Source: Pseudomonas oryzihabitans
Lineage (GTDB): Bacteria > Pseudomonadota > Gammaproteobacteria > Pseudomonadales > Pseudomonadaceae
Direction: 5' to 3'
Length of the DNA stretch: 64,000 nucleotides
NCBI RefSeq assembly: GCF_024652905.1
Contig: NZ_CP102428.1
Location: forward strand, 384,501-448,500
Position numbers and translations under genes: made by a program. The notes beneath the pieces were generated by a model. The model ran no database searches. It was not told the DNA's origin and worked only from the letters and a program-made list of their open reading frames with translations. Shown piece after piece: positions 1 through 13,162 of the stretch (positions are counted from its first letter, which is position 1; every line of letters starts with the position of its first letter).

Positions 1-458
1 CAGGCCAGCACCACCATCTCCGGGTCCGGCTTGCTGTGCGTGACGTGATCCGGGCAGACCAGGCAGGCCGAGCGTTCGGCCAGGCCCAGGCGCTGCATGA
101 TCGGCTCGGCGAAGCGCACCGGCTTGTTGGTCACCACGCCCCAGCGCAGCCGGGCGGCGTCGAGATCGCGCAGGATCTCGTCCATGCCCTCGAACAGCCG
201 GGTATGGACCGCGCAGTGCGTCTGGTAGCGTTCGAGAAACTCCAGGCGCAGGGGCTCGAGTTCGGTGCCCAGCGGGTCGACCTCGAAGCCGGCCAGGATC
301 ATGGCCTTGGCGCCACCGGAGATGACGCCGCGCAGGCGGGCTTCATCGGCGAGCGCGAGGCCCCTGTCCTGGCGCATGCCCTGGATGATGGCGATGAAGT
401 CCGGCGCCGTGTCCAGCAGGGTGCCATCCATGTCGAATAGGACCGCTTGCAGACGCAT
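1..458 (-). CDS. mupP: MupP, N-acetylmuramic acid 6-phosphate phosphatase (3' part off window)
   Basis: HAD-superfamily phosphatase of the Gph/MupP group. In pseudomonads MupP dephosphorylates MurNAc 6-phosphate in cytoplasmic cell-wall recycling. The reading frame is open from the ATG at 458 to the left edge, giving 152 residues of an expected 220 or so. HAD motif I (DMDGTLLDT) sits at residues 9-17, and a motif II-like VVTNKP and motif III-like SKPDPEM lie further on. The start is three bases after the ubiG stop codon, so the two are almost certainly cotranscribed. The ubiG-mupP order is the usual Pseudomonas arrangement and favours MupP over a true phosphoglycolate phosphatase, which sequence alone would not separate. 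Confidence 0.85.
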   Translation of the reverse strand, partial: MRLQAVLFDMDGTLLDTAPDFIAIIQGMRQDRGLALADEARLRGVISGGAKAMILAGFEVDPLGTELEPLRLEFLERYQTHCAVHTRLFEGMDEILRDLDAARLRWGVVTNKPVRFAEPIMQRLGLAERSACLVCPDHVTHSKPDPEMVVLA

Positions 459-461
459 GGC

Positions 462-1160
462 CTAGTCCTCGCGCTGGGTGCGCACCATGTAGTTCACCGT
501 CACGTCGCCTTCCAGCTTGTATCTCTTGGTCAGCGGGTTGTAGGTGAGGCCGATGACGTCGCGCAGGTTGAGGCCGGCGGCACGGGCCCAGGCGCCCAGT
601 TCCGAGGGGCGGATGAACTTGCGGAAATCGTGGGTGCCGCGTGGCAGCAGGCGCAGCACGTATTCCGCGCCGACGATGGCGAACAGATAGGCCTTGGGAT
701 TGCGGTTGATGGTGGAGAAGAACACCTGGCCGCCCGGCTTGACCAGGTCGTGGCAGGCCTTGATCACCGAGGAGGGATCCGGCACGTGTTCGAGCATTTC
801 CAGGCAGGTCACGATGTCATAGGTGCCGGCGTGCTTGCGCGCGTGGTCCTCGGTGGTCTCCTGGATGTATTCCACCGGCACGCCGGACTCCAGCTGGTGC
901 AAGCGGGCGACGGCCAGGGGCGCCTCGGCCATGTCGATGCCGGTCACCTGGGCACCACGTTGGGCCATGGCCTCACTAAGGATGCCGCCACCGCAGCCGA
1001 CGTCCAGCACCTTCTTGCCGGCCAGGCCGGCGTGCTGGTCGATCCAGTTGACGCGCAGCGGATTGATGTCGTGCAGCGGCTTGAATTCGCTCTCGCGATC
1101 CCACCAGCGGTAGGCGAGGGCCTCGAACTTGGCGATCTCGGCGTTATCGACGTTGGACAT
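462..1160 (-). CDS. ubiG: UbiG, ubiquinone biosynthesis O-methyltransferase
   Basis: SAM-dependent class I methyltransferase that performs both O-methylations in ubiquinone synthesis. The protein has 232 residues, the normal UbiG length. The start with [16 protein letters not shown] is preceded by GGAG; an in-frame upstream extension lacks family similarity and was not used. SAM motif I reads VLDVGCGGG near residue 50, and the C-terminal half has the typical [11 protein letters not shown] and [11 protein letters not shown] segments. It lies between mtaD and mupP in a minus-strand operon. Confidence 0.95.
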   Translation of the reverse strand: MSNVDNAEIAKFEALAYRWWDRESEFKPLHDINPLRVNWIDQHAGLAGKKVLDVGCGGGILSEAMAQRGAQVTGIDMAEAPLAVARLHQLESGVPVEYIQETTEDHARKHAGTYDIVTCLEMLEHVPDPSSVIKACHDLVKPGGQVFFSTINRNPKAYLFAIVGAEYVLRLLPRGTHDFRKFIRPSELGAWARAAGLNLRDVIGLTYNPLTKRYKLEGDVTVNYMVRTQRED

Positions 1161-1192
1161 GGGGTTCTCCAGAGGCAAGGGAGCGGGGCGCG

Positions 1193-2518
1193 TCAGGCGC
1201 CCTGCTGGATACGGGTGGCCCACTGCTGCGCATTGGCTATGAGTTCGGCCTCGTCCAGGCGCACGAGTTCGCTCTGGCGCAGCAGCGGCACGCCGCCGAC
1301 CCAGACGTCGCTGACGCGGTCCCGGCCGGTGGCATAGATGAGTTGGGAAACGGGGTCGTAGAGCGGCTGCTGGGCAAGGCCGCTGAGGTCGACGGCGGTC
1401 AGATCGGCGGCCTTGCCGACTTCCAGCGAACCCAGGCAGCGCTCCAGGCCCAGGGCGCGGGCACCGTTCAGGGTCGCCATGCGCAGCGCGCGATGGGCAT
1501 CCAGGGCAGTGGCCGAGCCGGCGACGGCCTTGGCCAGCAGAGCGGCGGTGCGGGTTTCGCCGAGCAGGTCGAGATCGTTGTTGCTGGCCGCACCATCGGT
1601 GCCGATGGCCACGTTGACGCCGGCCTGCCAGAGGCGCTCCACCGGGCAGAAGCCGCTGGCCAGCTTGAGGTTGGACTCGGGGCTGTGGATGACGTGGCTG
1701 TTGGTTTCGACCAGGTTTTCCAGATCCTCGTCGTCCACCTGGGTCATGTGCACGGCCTGGAAACGCGGACCGAGCAGGCCCAGGCGCCGCAGCCGGCTGA
1801 GCGGCCGCTCGCCGGTCTGCTCCAGCGCCTGTTCCACCTCGAAGGCGGTCTCGTGCACGTGCATCTGGATCGGTGCCTGCAGCTGCTCGGCCAGCACCAG
1901 GATCTCTTCGAGCTTGGCGTCGGCCACGGTATAGGGCGCATGGGGACCGAAGGCCACGCTGATGCGCTCGTGCAGCTTCATGTCGTCGAACAGCTCCAGG
2001 CCACGACGGATCATGTCGTCCGCCGTGCGGGCGCCGGGAATCGGGAAGTCGAGGATCGGCAGGCAGACCTGGGCGCGCACGCCAGTGCGATGGATCGCCT
2101 CGCAGGCCACCTGGGGATAGAAGTACATGTCCGAGAAGCAGGTGATGCCGCCCCGGATCTGCTCGGCGATGGCCAGGGTGGTGCCGTCGCGGACGAAATC
2201 CTCGTCGACCCAGCGGCCTTCGGCCGGCCAGATGTGATCCTGCAGCCAGGTCTGCAGCGGCAGGTCGTCGGCCATGCCGCGAAACAGCGTCATGGCGGCG
2301 TGACCATGGGCATTGATCAGCCCGGGGATCAGCACCTTGCCCGGCAGCTCCAGGGTTTCCTTCGCCGGCTGGCGCAGGGCCTCGGCGCGCGGGGCGAGCA
2401 GGGCGATGCAGCCATCGCGCACCCCCAGGGCGTAATCGCGCAGGACCACCCCGGCAGGCTCCACCGGCACGATCCAGCTGGGGAGCAACAAGAGGTCCAG
2501 GGGCGCGGGGGTGGGCAT
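1193..2518 (-). CDS. mtaD: MtaD-type 5'-methylthioadenosine/S-adenosylhomocysteine deaminase
   Basis: Amidohydrolase-superfamily (TRZ/ATZ) deaminase, 441 residues. Family knowledge places it as an MTA or SAH deaminase; in Pseudomonas MTA is deaminated to methylthioinosine before phosphorolysis. Metal-binding motifs are visible: [13 protein letters not shown] (HxH), the later HMHVHET, and [10 protein letters not shown] with the catalytic Asp. The start ATG at 2518 was chosen; a TTG five codons upstream is possible. The gene is divergent from mtnA, the next salvage step but one, which supports an MTA substrate. It probably shares a transcript with ubiG and mupP. Confidence 0.85.
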   Translation of the reverse strand: MPTPAPLDLLLLPSWIVPVEPAGVVLRDYALGVRDGCIALLAPRAEALRQPAKETLELPGKVLIPGLINAHGHAAMTLFRGMADDLPLQTWLQDHIWPAEGRWVDEDFVRDGTTLAIAEQIRGGITCFSDMYFYPQVACEAIHRTGVRAQVCLPILDFPIPGARTADDMIRRGLELFDDMKLHERISVAFGPHAPYTVADAKLEEILVLAEQLQAPIQMHVHETAFEVEQALEQTGERPLSRLRRLGLLGPRFQAVHMTQVDDEDLENLVETNSHVIHSPESNLKLASGFCPVERLWQAGVNVAIGTDGAASNNDLDLLGETRTAALLAKAVAGSATALDAHRALRMATLNGARALGLERCLGSLEVGKAADLTAVDLSGLAQQPLYDPVSQLIYATGRDRVSDVWVGGVPLLRQSELVRLDEAELIANAQQWATRIQQGA

Positions 2519-2598
2519 CGGCGACGATTCCAAGAGGGGCGAGCCGGCAGTATAGCGGTCCTTGTGGCGCTACCGCTAAATCCGCGCGCCGATGCCGG

Positions 2599-2604
2599 TA
2601 TACT
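2599..2604 (+). promoter_or_regulatory. Possible -10 element for mtnA
   Basis: A TATACT hexamer lies 32 bases upstream of the mtnA start in the 118-base divergent gap with mtaD. No convincing -35 hexamer sits at the normal spacing, so this is a weak prediction. Confidence 0.3.
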
Positions 2605-2636
2605 GGCGGGCTACAGATTCAGGTCGAGGAGAGATC

Positions 2637-3710
2637 ATGCGAGAGCGTCTGCTGGCGGCGGAAAAGATCAAGGCGATCGACTGGCGGGACGGTGCCCTGC
2701 ACCTGCTCGACCAGCGCCTGTTGCCGCTGCGCGAACACTGGGTCGCCTGTCACAGCGCCGCCGAGGTGGCCCAGGCCATCCGCGACATGCTGGTGCGTGG
2801 CGCGCCCGCCATCGGCATCAGCGCCGCCTATGGCGTAGTGCTGGGCGCCCGGCAGCGCGCCGCGGCGGGTGAGGACTGGGAGGAGACCGTCAGCGCCGAC
2901 TTCGAGCTGCTGGCGGCGTCGCGGCCCACCGCGGTCAACCTGTTCTGGGCGCTCAACCGGATGCGCGAGCGTCTGACGCGCGCGACCGGGGAAGGCGCCC
3001 TGGCGGCGCTGGAAGCCGAGGCGGTGGCCATCCACCTGAGCGATCGCGAAGCCAACCTGACCATGGCCCAGCTGGGCGTCGAACTGATCCGCAAGCACGA
3101 CGCCAGCAAGCAGACCTTCCTCACCCACTGCAATACCGGCGCCCTGGCCACCGGCGGCTTCGGCACCGCTCTGGGCGTGTTGCGCGCGGCGCACCTGGAC
3201 GGCCTGGTGGAATGCGTCCACGCCGACGAGACCCGCCCCTGGCTGCAGGGCTCGCGCCTGACCGCCTGGGAGCTGGCCGGGGAGGGCATTCCGGTCAGCC
3301 TCAACGCCGATGCCGCCGCGGCGCACCTGATGAAGACGCGCAACGTCGCCTGGGTGATCGTCGGCGCCGATCGCATCACCGCCAATGGCGACGTGGCCAA
3401 CAAGATCGGCACCTACAACCTGGCGGTCATCGCCATGCACCACGGGGTGCGCTTCATGGTGGTGGCGCCCAGTTCCACCATCGACATGAAGCTCGCGTCC
3501 GGTGACGACATCCCCATCGAGGAGCGCGCCGGTCACGAGTTGCTGGAAGTGGGCGGGCAGCGCATCGCCGCCGGCGTGGACGCCTTCAATCCGGTGTTCG
3601 ACGTCACCCCGGCCGATCTCATCGACGCCATCGTCACCGAGCGCGGCGTGGTGGAGCGCCCGGACGCCAAGAAGATGGCCGAGTTGATGAATCGCCGACG
3701 CCTGCATTGA
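2637..3710 (+). CDS. mtnA: MtnA, S-methyl-5-thioribose-1-phosphate isomerase
   Basis: Converts methylthioribose 1-phosphate to methylthioribulose 1-phosphate in the methionine salvage pathway. The protein is 357 residues, standard for the eIF2B-alpha-like MtnA family. Family motifs visible are RGAPAIG near residue 50, [12 protein letters not shown] with the catalytic Cys, and GADRI with the catalytic Asp. The ATG at 2637 follows GAGGAGA; an earlier in-frame start at 2592 overlaps the predicted -10 and was rejected. The gene is divergent from mtaD and upstream of gyrA, the common Pseudomonas order. Confidence 0.95.
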   Translation: MRERLLAAEKIKAIDWRDGALHLLDQRLLPLREHWVACHSAAEVAQAIRDMLVRGAPAIGISAAYGVVLGARQRAAAGEDWEETVSADFELLAASRPTAVNLFWALNRMRERLTRATGEGALAALEAEAVAIHLSDREANLTMAQLGVELIRKHDASKQTFLTHCNTGALATGGFGTALGVLRAAHLDGLVECVHADETRPWLQGSRLTAWELAGEGIPVSLNADAAAAHLMKTRNVAWVIVGADRITANGDVANKIGTYNLAVIAMHHGVRFMVVAPSSTIDMKLASGDDIPIEERAGHELLEVGGQRIAAGVDAFNPVFDVTPADLIDAIVTERGVVERPDAKKMAELMNRRRLH

Positions 3711-3743
3711 GGTGATCGCCAGGGGCGGATACCTCCCTGAATG

Positions 3744-3752
3744 TGTTAGAAT
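3744..3752 (+). promoter_or_regulatory. Extended -10 promoter candidate for gyrA
   Basis: TGTTAGAAT fits an extended -10 element (TG, one base, then TAGAAT). It would give a leader of about 185 bases that contains GC-rich inverted segments around 3815-3855. No good -35 hexamer is visible. The 233-base mtnA-gyrA gap holds no other gene. Confidence 0.4.
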
Positions 3753-3943
3753 TTCGCTCTTTGCACAGGCTTTGTTCGAAAGCCCTCGGCAGGCGGTGAT
3801 GCAGTGCTGAAAACCGGTCGGGGCGCCCTTTGCGCCGCTGGTGACGGGCGCCGCCAGACGGGCTTTCGCCTCTCCTATATCAGGCTCGGCCGACGTGCGG
3901 ACGAGCCCTAGCGCTTTTCAGATCAGAAGGAACCAGGCTTCTC

Positions 3944-7854
<3,911 letters not shown>

Positions 7855-7856
7855 TC

Positions 7857-8951
7857 ATGTCGGAACACGAGCTCAAGGCCCTGCGCCTGCGGATCGACAG
7901 TCTGGACGAACGCATCCAGGAGCTGATCAGCGAACGTGCCCGCTGCGCCCAGGACGTGGCACGGGTCAAGATGGGGACGCTGGCGGAGGGCGAAAAGCCC
8001 GTGTTCTACCGACCCGAGCGCGAGGCCCAGGTGCTCAAGCGGGTGATGGAGCGCAACGGCGGTCCGGTCCGCGACGAAGACATGGCGCGGCTGTTCCGCG
8101 AGATCATGTCCTGCTGCCTGGCCCTGGAAGAGCCGCTGCACGTGGCCTACCTCGGCCCGGAAGGCACCTTCTCCCAGGCCGCGGCGCTCAAGCACTTCGG
8201 CAAGGCCGTGGTGACGCGGCCTATGGCGGCCATCGACGAGGTCTTTCGCGAGGTCGCCGCCGGCGCCTCCAACTTCGGCGTGGTGCCGGTGGAGAACTCC
8301 ACCGAAGGGGCGGTCAACCACACCCTGGACAGCTTCCTCGAGCACAACCTGTCGATCTGCGGCGAGGTGGAGCTGCGCATCCACCACCACCTGTTGATCG
8401 GCGAGAACACCAAGGCCGACAGCATCACCCGCATCTATTCCCATGCCCAGTCGCTGGCCCAGTGCCGCAAGTGGCTGGACTCCTACTACCCGAGCGTCGA
8501 GCGGGTGGCGGTGGCCAGCAACGCCGAGGCGGCGCGGCGGGTGAAGGGGGAGTGGAACAGCGCGGCCATCGCCGGCGACATGGCGGCCTCGCTCTATGGC
8601 CTCACCCCGGTGCAGCAGAAGATCGAGGATCGCCCGGACAACTCCACGCGCTTCCTCATCATCGGCAATCAGGACGTGCCGCCCAGTGGCGACGACAAGA
8701 CCTCCATCATCGTCTCCATGCAGAACAAGCCGGGTGCCCTGCACGAGTTGCTGCTGCCGTTCCACACCAACAACATCGACCTCAGCCGGATCGAGACGCG
8801 GCCTTCGCGCAGCGGCAAGTGGACCTACGTCTTCTTTATCGATTTCCTCGGCCACCAGGCCGATCCGCTGATCCGCGACGTGCTGGAGCGCCTGTCCACC
8901 GGCGCCGTGGCGCTCAAGGTCCTTGGCTCCTATCCCCGCGCCGTGCTCTGA
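7857..8951 (+). CDS. pheA: PheA, bifunctional chorismate mutase/prephenate dehydratase
   Basis: P-protein of phenylalanine synthesis, 364 residues. It has an N-terminal AroQ-type chorismate mutase domain (about 1-90, starting MSEHELKALRLRID), a prephenate dehydratase domain from about 95 (YLGPEGTFSQAAA; the NSTEGAV segment), and a C-terminal ACT domain from about 275 (GALHELLLPF; the ESRP-like IETRPSR regulatory segment) for phenylalanine feedback. The Shine-Dalgarno AAGGAG lies inside the end of serC. In P. aeruginosa hisC and tyrA follow; here they do not. Confidence 0.97.
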   Translation: MSEHELKALRLRIDSLDERIQELISERARCAQDVARVKMGTLAEGEKPVFYRPEREAQVLKRVMERNGGPVRDEDMARLFREIMSCCLALEEPLHVAYLGPEGTFSQAAALKHFGKAVVTRPMAAIDEVFREVAAGASNFGVVPVENSTEGAVNHTLDSFLEHNLSICGEVELRIHHHLLIGENTKADSITRIYSHAQSLAQCRKWLDSYYPSVERVAVASNAEAARRVKGEWNSAAIAGDMAASLYGLTPVQQKIEDRPDNSTRFLIIGNQDVPPSGDDKTSIIVSMQNKPGALHELLLPFHTNNIDLSRIETRPSRSGKWTYVFFIDFLGHQADPLIRDVLERLSTGAVALKVLGSYPRAVL

Positions 8952-8965
8952 CGGCGCCCTCGATC

Positions 8966-8997
8966 GGCTGCGTGCGTCAGCGTCGACGCACGCAGCC
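8966..8997. terminator. Perfect 13-bp hairpin between pheA and the convergent DUF4124 gene
   Basis: Arms GGCTGCGTGCGTC and its exact complement flank a six-base loop. It covers the 3' end of the minus-strand gene and lies 15 bases after the pheA stop. There is no T-run on either side, so it may be an RNA-stabilising or bidirectional stop structure and not a classic intrinsic terminator. Confidence 0.5.
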
Positions 8998-9453
8998 GTG
9001 CTCGTCGAAGGTCACCAGGCGCGAGCGTTCCTTGCGCTGGCGTCCGTCGTAGTGATAGCGGGTCAGGGTATCCAGCTGGGAAATCCGCCGCGGTTGTCCC
9101 AGGGCGTTCTCCACGTCCGCTCGGCTCATGCCGACCCTGACCTGTCCGCGGATGATCGCCTGCCGCTTCTCGCTGGCGCTGAGCCGATCACCGCACCCAT
9201 CCGTCTTGGCGGCTACCACGGTTGGCGCACGCGAGACCTCCTTACGGGGTGCGGCTTTGGGTTTCGCCATCAGGGTGGGCCTGGCGCCACCCGGACGGGG
9301 GTTGTCCGCGCGTTGCAGTCTGCTGTCGCTGTCCGAAGCGCAGCCGCTGGCGGAAAAGGTGAGGTGGCCGCTGGCATCTTCGCAGCGATAGACCGTGGCC
9401 GAGTGGGCCGGGTCGCAGCCCAGCAACAGGCCGAGCACGAGCAGCTTCTTCAT
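8977..9453 (-). CDS. Exported DUF4124-domain protein
   Basis: A 158-residue protein with a signal peptide (MKKLLVLGLLLGCDPAHSA, probable signal peptidase I cleavage after AHS). A short DUF4124 module follows (VYRCEDASGHLTFSASGC, the YxCxxxxGxxxFs.xxC pattern). The C-terminal half has KRQAIIRGQVRVGMSRADVENALGQP, a SmpA/OmlA-like segment, then RYHYDGRQRKERSRLVTF. The function is unknown; proteins of this kind are envelope-associated. It is convergent with pheA and sits where hisC is found in other pseudomonads. Confidence 0.75.
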   Translation of the reverse strand: MKKLLVLGLLLGCDPAHSATVYRCEDASGHLTFSASGCASDSDSRLQRADNPRPGGARPTLMAKPKAAPRKEVSRAPTVVAAKTDGCGDRLSASEKRQAIIRGQVRVGMSRADVENALGQPRRISQLDTLTRYHYDGRQRKERSRLVTFDEHGCVRRR

Positions 9454-9741
9454 GGGACGTCCTCCTTGACGTAGGCCTCCAGCTTAGCGAAGTAAAGGTC
9501 GCTGCACGAGAACCAAAATCGCCGTCTCGATACCCTGCCAAAGCCCTTGCAAATAGCTGTTTTGAAACCCTTTTGCCTTCGCACCGGCAACCGGTCCGGT
9601 GTATCATCCCCGCCGTCAGCCCCGCCGGGGCAGTGGTCATCCCCCCTTATGGACTTACCCAGTCAACACTCAATCGCCTTTTTCGTCCCGTTGTTGAGAT
9701 AGGGTTCGTCGGTGCGCTCCGCCGGCGGGCCGGAGTGCGCT

Positions 9742-11187
9742 ATGACCGTAGTGAAAGAAGCAGACATCAGAAAGCCCCACGAGACGCTGCAGGAGCGGCT
9801 CGCCCAGGTCGTCGAGTTGCTGGAGCGCTACGACCTCGCTGTCGAGGCGCGTGAAGACCAGGACCGCGCCCCCGTAGCCCCCGCCGATATTCCCGAAGAA
9901 GGACTCGAAGAGCTGCGTGCCCGCCTAGACGAGCTGCACCCGGCCGACGTCGCCTTCATTCTCGAAGCCCTGCCGCAAGAAGATCGTCTGACCGTCTGGG
10001 GGCTGGTCAAGACCGAGCGTGATGGCGAGATCCTACTGGAAGTCTCGGACGCCGTCCGCGAGACGTTGATCGCCGACATGGACGATCAGGAAATCCTCGC
10101 GGTGGCCGGCCAGCTCGACGCCGACGAACTCGCCGATCTGGCCGCGGACCTGCCGCGCGATGTCGTCCATGAGCTCATGGACGCCCTGGACGCCCAGCAG
10201 CGCGAGCGGGTGCGTTCCGCGCTGTCCTACGAAGAGGATCAGGTCGGTGCCCTGATGGACTTCGAGATGGTCACCATCCGCGACGACGTCGCTCTGGAAG
10301 TGGTGCTGCGCTACCTGCGCCGGCTCAAGGAGTTGCCCGACCACACCGACAAGCTGTTCGTGGTCGATAACGACAGCATCCTCAAGGGTGTGCTGCCGAT
10401 CAAGCGATTGCTGGTCAACGATCCGGACAAGCTGGTGGTCGAGGTCATGGCCAAGGAGGCGGTGGCCTTCCATCCGGATGGCGACGCCTATGACGCGGCC
10501 CAGGCCTTCGAACGTTATGACCTGGTCTCGGCCCCGGTAGTGGACAAGAACGGCAAGCTGATCGGTCGTCTCACCATCGACGAGATGGTCGATCTGATCC
10601 GCGAGGAAAGCGAAAGCGAAGTCCTCAACATGGCCGGTCTGCGCGAAGACGAAGACGTCTTCGCCTCGGTGTGGAAGTCTGTGGGCAATCGCTGGACCTG
10701 GCTGGCCACCAACCTCATCACCGCCTTCATCGCTTCGCGCGTCATCGGGCTCTTCGAGGGTTCGATCGAGAAGCTGGTGGCCCTTGCCGCGCTCATGCCC
10801 ATCGTGGCCGGTATCGGCGGCAACTCGGGCAATCAGGCCATCACCATGATCGTCCGCGCCATGGCGCTGGGGCAGATCAGCGTCACCAGCACCACGCGGC
10901 TGCTGCGCAAGGAAATGGGCGTCGCCCTGTGCAATGGGGTCATCTGGGGTGGGGTGATAGGGCTGGTGGCCTTCTATCTCTACAGCAGCTGGTCACTGGG
11001 CCTGGTGATGATGGGCGCCATGACTCTCAATCTGCTGTTGGCGGCCTTCATGGGGGTGCTGATTCCCATGACCCTGCAGCGCTTCGGTCGCGACCCGGCC
11101 ATGGGCTCGAGCGTACTGATCACCGCCGTGACCGACAGCGGCGGCTTCTTCATCTTCTTGGGACTCGCCACCCTGTTCCTGATGTAG
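9742..11187 (+). CDS. mgtE: MgtE-type magnesium transporter
   Basis: Inner-membrane Mg2+ channel/transporter, 481 residues. It has an N-terminal superhelical MgtE_N domain (about 1-150), a tandem CBS pair (about 155-285) that senses cytoplasmic Mg2+, and five C-terminal transmembrane helices. The pore signature GIGGNSGNQA follows LMPIVA near residue 355. The start MTVVKEADIRKPHE has GGAG about ten bases upstream; an in-frame start at 9712 has no good ribosome site. The 288 bases upstream hold a TATCAT hexamer but no clear promoter, and no M-box-like riboswitch that I can recognise. Confidence 0.93.
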   Translation: MTVVKEADIRKPHETLQERLAQVVELLERYDLAVEAREDQDRAPVAPADIPEEGLEELRARLDELHPADVAFILEALPQEDRLTVWGLVKTERDGEILLEVSDAVRETLIADMDDQEILAVAGQLDADELADLAADLPRDVVHELMDALDAQQRERVRSALSYEEDQVGALMDFEMVTIRDDVALEVVLRYLRRLKELPDHTDKLFVVDNDSILKGVLPIKRLLVNDPDKLVVEVMAKEAVAFHPDGDAYDAAQAFERYDLVSAPVVDKNGKLIGRLTIDEMVDLIREESESEVLNMAGLREDEDVFASVWKSVGNRWTWLATNLITAFIASRVIGLFEGSIEKLVALAALMPIVAGIGGNSGNQAITMIVRAMALGQISVTSTTRLLRKEMGVALCNGVIWGGVIGLVAFYLYSSWSLGLVMMGAMTLNLLLAAFMGVLIPMTLQRFGRDPAMGSSVLITAVTDSGGFFIFLGLATLFLM

Positions 11188-11204
11188 GGCAGGGCGGACC
11201 GCAA

Positions 11205-11231
11205 CGGGCTGCCCAGGTGCGGGGCAGCCCG
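11205..11231. terminator. GC-rich hairpin between convergent mgtE and amrZ
   Basis: A perfect ten-base stem (CGGGCTGCCC and its complement) with a seven-base loop lies between the two converging stop codons. No T-run follows in either direction, so termination activity is only inferred. Confidence 0.45.
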
Positions 11232-11238
11232 GACGCCG

Positions 11239-11553
11239 TCAGGAGGCGGCGTCGATGTCGTGGGCGATCAGCGAGATCAGGGCATTCTGCTGTCGACCCG
11301 AGAGTTGCCGAAAGCGCTGCAGCAGTTCCCGCTCACTGGCGGTGATCTCCGGACTGTCCAGGCGAAGCCCGGGTTCGTCGCCTAGGGCGCCCTCTTGCTG
11401 CAAGCTCTGCTCGAGGCGCGCGATGATCTCGGAGTTCATGCTGCGATGATGGTTGCGGGCCACATCCGCGATGCGCTCTCGCATGCCCTCGGGCAGACGC
11501 ACGACGAATTTGTCAGCGGTACGGCTTGAGTAGGATCTAATGGCCTGGGTCAT
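11239..11553 (-). CDS. amrZ: AmrZ, ribbon-helix-helix regulator of alginate and motility
   Basis: Arc-family DNA-binding protein, 104 residues. The RHH segment is [20 protein letters not shown], with the second helix pair [18 protein letters not shown]. The C-terminal part ([18 protein letters not shown]) matches the oligomerisation region of P. aeruginosa AmrZ as I remember it. There AmrZ activates alginate and twitching genes, represses fleQ and its own gene, and affects c-di-GMP. Finding it in the same window as fleQ is notable, but the two are 36 kb apart. It lies between mgtE and tRNA-Arg, a different context from the P. aeruginosa gene. Confidence 0.9.
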   Translation of the reverse strand: MTQAIRSYSSRTADKFVVRLPEGMRERIADVARNHHRSMNSEIIARLEQSLQQEGALGDEPGLRLDSPEITASERELLQRFRQLSGRQQNALISLIAHDIDAAS

Positions 11554-11770
11554 TGAGGTACTTCATCTGGAGTCAAAAATCAGTGAAGGCGTAAGCCCTC
11601 GTCTCGTTCCGCTAGCACTCACGGCACCTTGGACTCTGTAACGACCTGTCCCTAGGCGTCTGTTTTTATTGACGTCAATTTACCGACGTACTGGGCAAAT
11701 TGCAAAGCTAACGAAGAACTTCCTTCCTCTGCCAGCCTTGCATGCCCGCCTGGATCAGCCGAGCTGGAAC

Positions 11771-11799
11771 ATGACAAACGGTTCGCTGCTCGTTAACAT
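11771..11799 (+). promoter_or_regulatory. Promoter candidate for tRNA-Arg
   Basis: ATGACA (five of six matches to the -35 consensus) and TAACAT (four of six to the -10) are separated by 17 bases. The -10 ends 13 bases before the mature tRNA 5' end, a plausible stable-RNA promoter. Confidence 0.5.
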
Positions 11800-11812
11800 G
11801 AGTCCCTTTCCT

Positions 11813-11889
11813 GTCTCAGTAGCTCAATTGGATAGAGCATCCCCCTCCTAAGGGGAAGGTTGGTGGTTCGACCCCACTCTGGGACACCA
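11813..11889 (+). tRNA. tRNA-Arg(CCT)
   Basis: A complete cloverleaf of 77 bases with encoded CCA. The acceptor stem is GTCTCAG with CTGGGAC, the D-arm GCTC with GAGC, the anticodon stem TCCCC with GGGGA around loop CTCCTAA (anticodon CCT), and the T-arm GGTGG with CCACT around TTCGACC. tRNA-Arg(CCT) genes are frequent integration sites. The glycan cluster that begins 245 bases downstream has no integrase and I see no direct repeat of the tRNA 3' end. The short minus-strand frame across it (11848-12099) is spurious. Confidence 0.96.
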
Positions 11890-12134
11890 GATTCCTTTCC
11901 AGTACCTCTCCTCGCGGCCCGACGCCGTCAAGCACCCTTGCCGAACCGTTACAGCAGTTCGGAGGATAGGGCAAAAACAGCGACCTTGTCCGACTTCCAG
12001 GCTCTTCCAGCAGCGATTTGTGGTTGTGATCACAGCGTAGAGCAGCAGAAGAAAACCTGTCGAATTTATCTGTACTCTCCGTTGGCTAACCGTCTGCATT
12101 GCATGAATCTGGAGCGCCTCTGGAGGTTCGCGTC

Positions 12135-13157
12135 ATGGCCTTTTATCCCGTCCTACTTTCAGTCGTCTTCGTCGTTCGTAATCAGGCAACCGAGTTGCAA
12201 AACGTGCTTGAGCGCGCCGCAACTGTCATCGGTCCCTTGGTAAGTGATTACGAACTTATCATCGTCGACAACGCCTCCTCTGATGACAGCGTAGCTCGAT
12301 TAAAGCAACTCACCAGTATCAATGGCCTGCCCAATCTGCAGGTATATGCCCTGACCAAGGAAGTGGATTCGGATACCGCCGCCTGGGTGGGGTTGGAAAA
12401 TGCCCTGGGCGACTTCGCAGTCGTCATAGATCCGGAAACCGATGACATCGCCTTCCTGCCCGACATGTTGCAACAGGCAGCCGGTGGGGTAGACGTGGTC
12501 TTTGCCAACAATCAGCAGAAAGTTCGGCAGACTCTGTCTTACAGCCTTTGCTCCAATGGCTTCAACAGTCTCTACAAGAGATTCAACGGGGTGGATCTGG
12601 CCAAGGACGCGCCCCAGTTCCGAATGCTCAGCAAGAAGGTCATCAACTACATCCTGCGCCATCCCGCGCCGGCGTTGACCTACCGGCATCTACCCGCCAC
12701 CGCAGGGTTCTCGCGCATCAACCTCGAATACAGCATGCCGCCGCGCAGCACCAAGCCCAAGCGGCTGTCCGGCAGTTTCGATCGGGGTGCTCGACTGCTG
12801 GTGTCCTCCACCCGCAAGCCCATGCGCATGGTCAGTTTCCTGTCCATCGTGGGGGCCCTGTCCAATCTGCTCTATTCCATCTACGTCATCGCCATCGGCG
12901 TGTTCAAGGATGACGTGGCACCCGGCTGGGTGACGATTTCATTACAGCAGTCCGGCATGTTCTTTCTCATTTCGCTGGTCCTGCTGGTGCTTGGCGAATA
13001 TGTCCTGCAGTTGACCCACAGAGTCAACGAAGGGCCGCTCTATCATGTCGCCCAGGAGTTCACCAGTGCGGTCATGACGCGGCGCGACAAGCTCAATGTC
13101 GAAGTGGTGCAGGGCGGTAATGCCGCAAGGCCGGCTACTCAATCCGGCATGGCCTGA
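12135..13157 (+). CDS. GT2-family glycosyltransferase with two C-terminal membrane helices (polyprenyl-phosphate type)
   Basis: A 340-residue DPM1/GtrB-like protein. The N-terminal GT-A fold shows LSVVFVVRNQ and YELIIVDNASSDDS. The acceptor-side acidic motif is VVIDPETDD near residue 98. Two transmembrane helices lie at about 222-245 and 262-288, the layout of enzymes that load a sugar on undecaprenyl phosphate at the inner membrane. The start at 12135 follows GGAGG; a TTG at 12099 is less likely. It is the first gene of a seven-gene cluster and the FAD oxidoreductase starts six bases after its stop. The sugar cannot be read from sequence. Confidence 0.8.
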   Translation: MAFYPVLLSVVFVVRNQATELQNVLERAATVIGPLVSDYELIIVDNASSDDSVARLKQLTSINGLPNLQVYALTKEVDSDTAAWVGLENALGDFAVVIDPETDDIAFLPDMLQQAAGGVDVVFANNQQKVRQTLSYSLCSNGFNSLYKRFNGVDLAKDAPQFRMLSKKVINYILRHPAPALTYRHLPATAGFSRINLEYSMPPRSTKPKRLSGSFDRGARLLVSSTRKPMRMVSFLSIVGALSNLLYSIYVIAIGVFKDDVAPGWVTISLQQSGMFFLISLVLLVLGEYVLQLTHRVNEGPLYHVAQEFTSAVMTRRDKLNVEVVQGGNAARPATQSGMA

Positions 13158-13162
13158 CGATC

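Noticed and set aside
2519-2636. SAM or methylthio-compound riboswitch between mtaD and mtnA
   Set aside because: The 118-base gap is too short and shows no conserved aptamer pattern.
9454-9741. Mg2+ riboswitch upstream of mgtE
   Set aside because: No M-box-like conserved helices could be recognised in the 288 bases, and that class is mainly Gram-positive.
11848-12099. Minus-strand 83-codon frame over the tRNA
   Set aside because: It reads the antisense of tRNA-Arg(CCT), a common false call, and has no ribosome site or family similarity.
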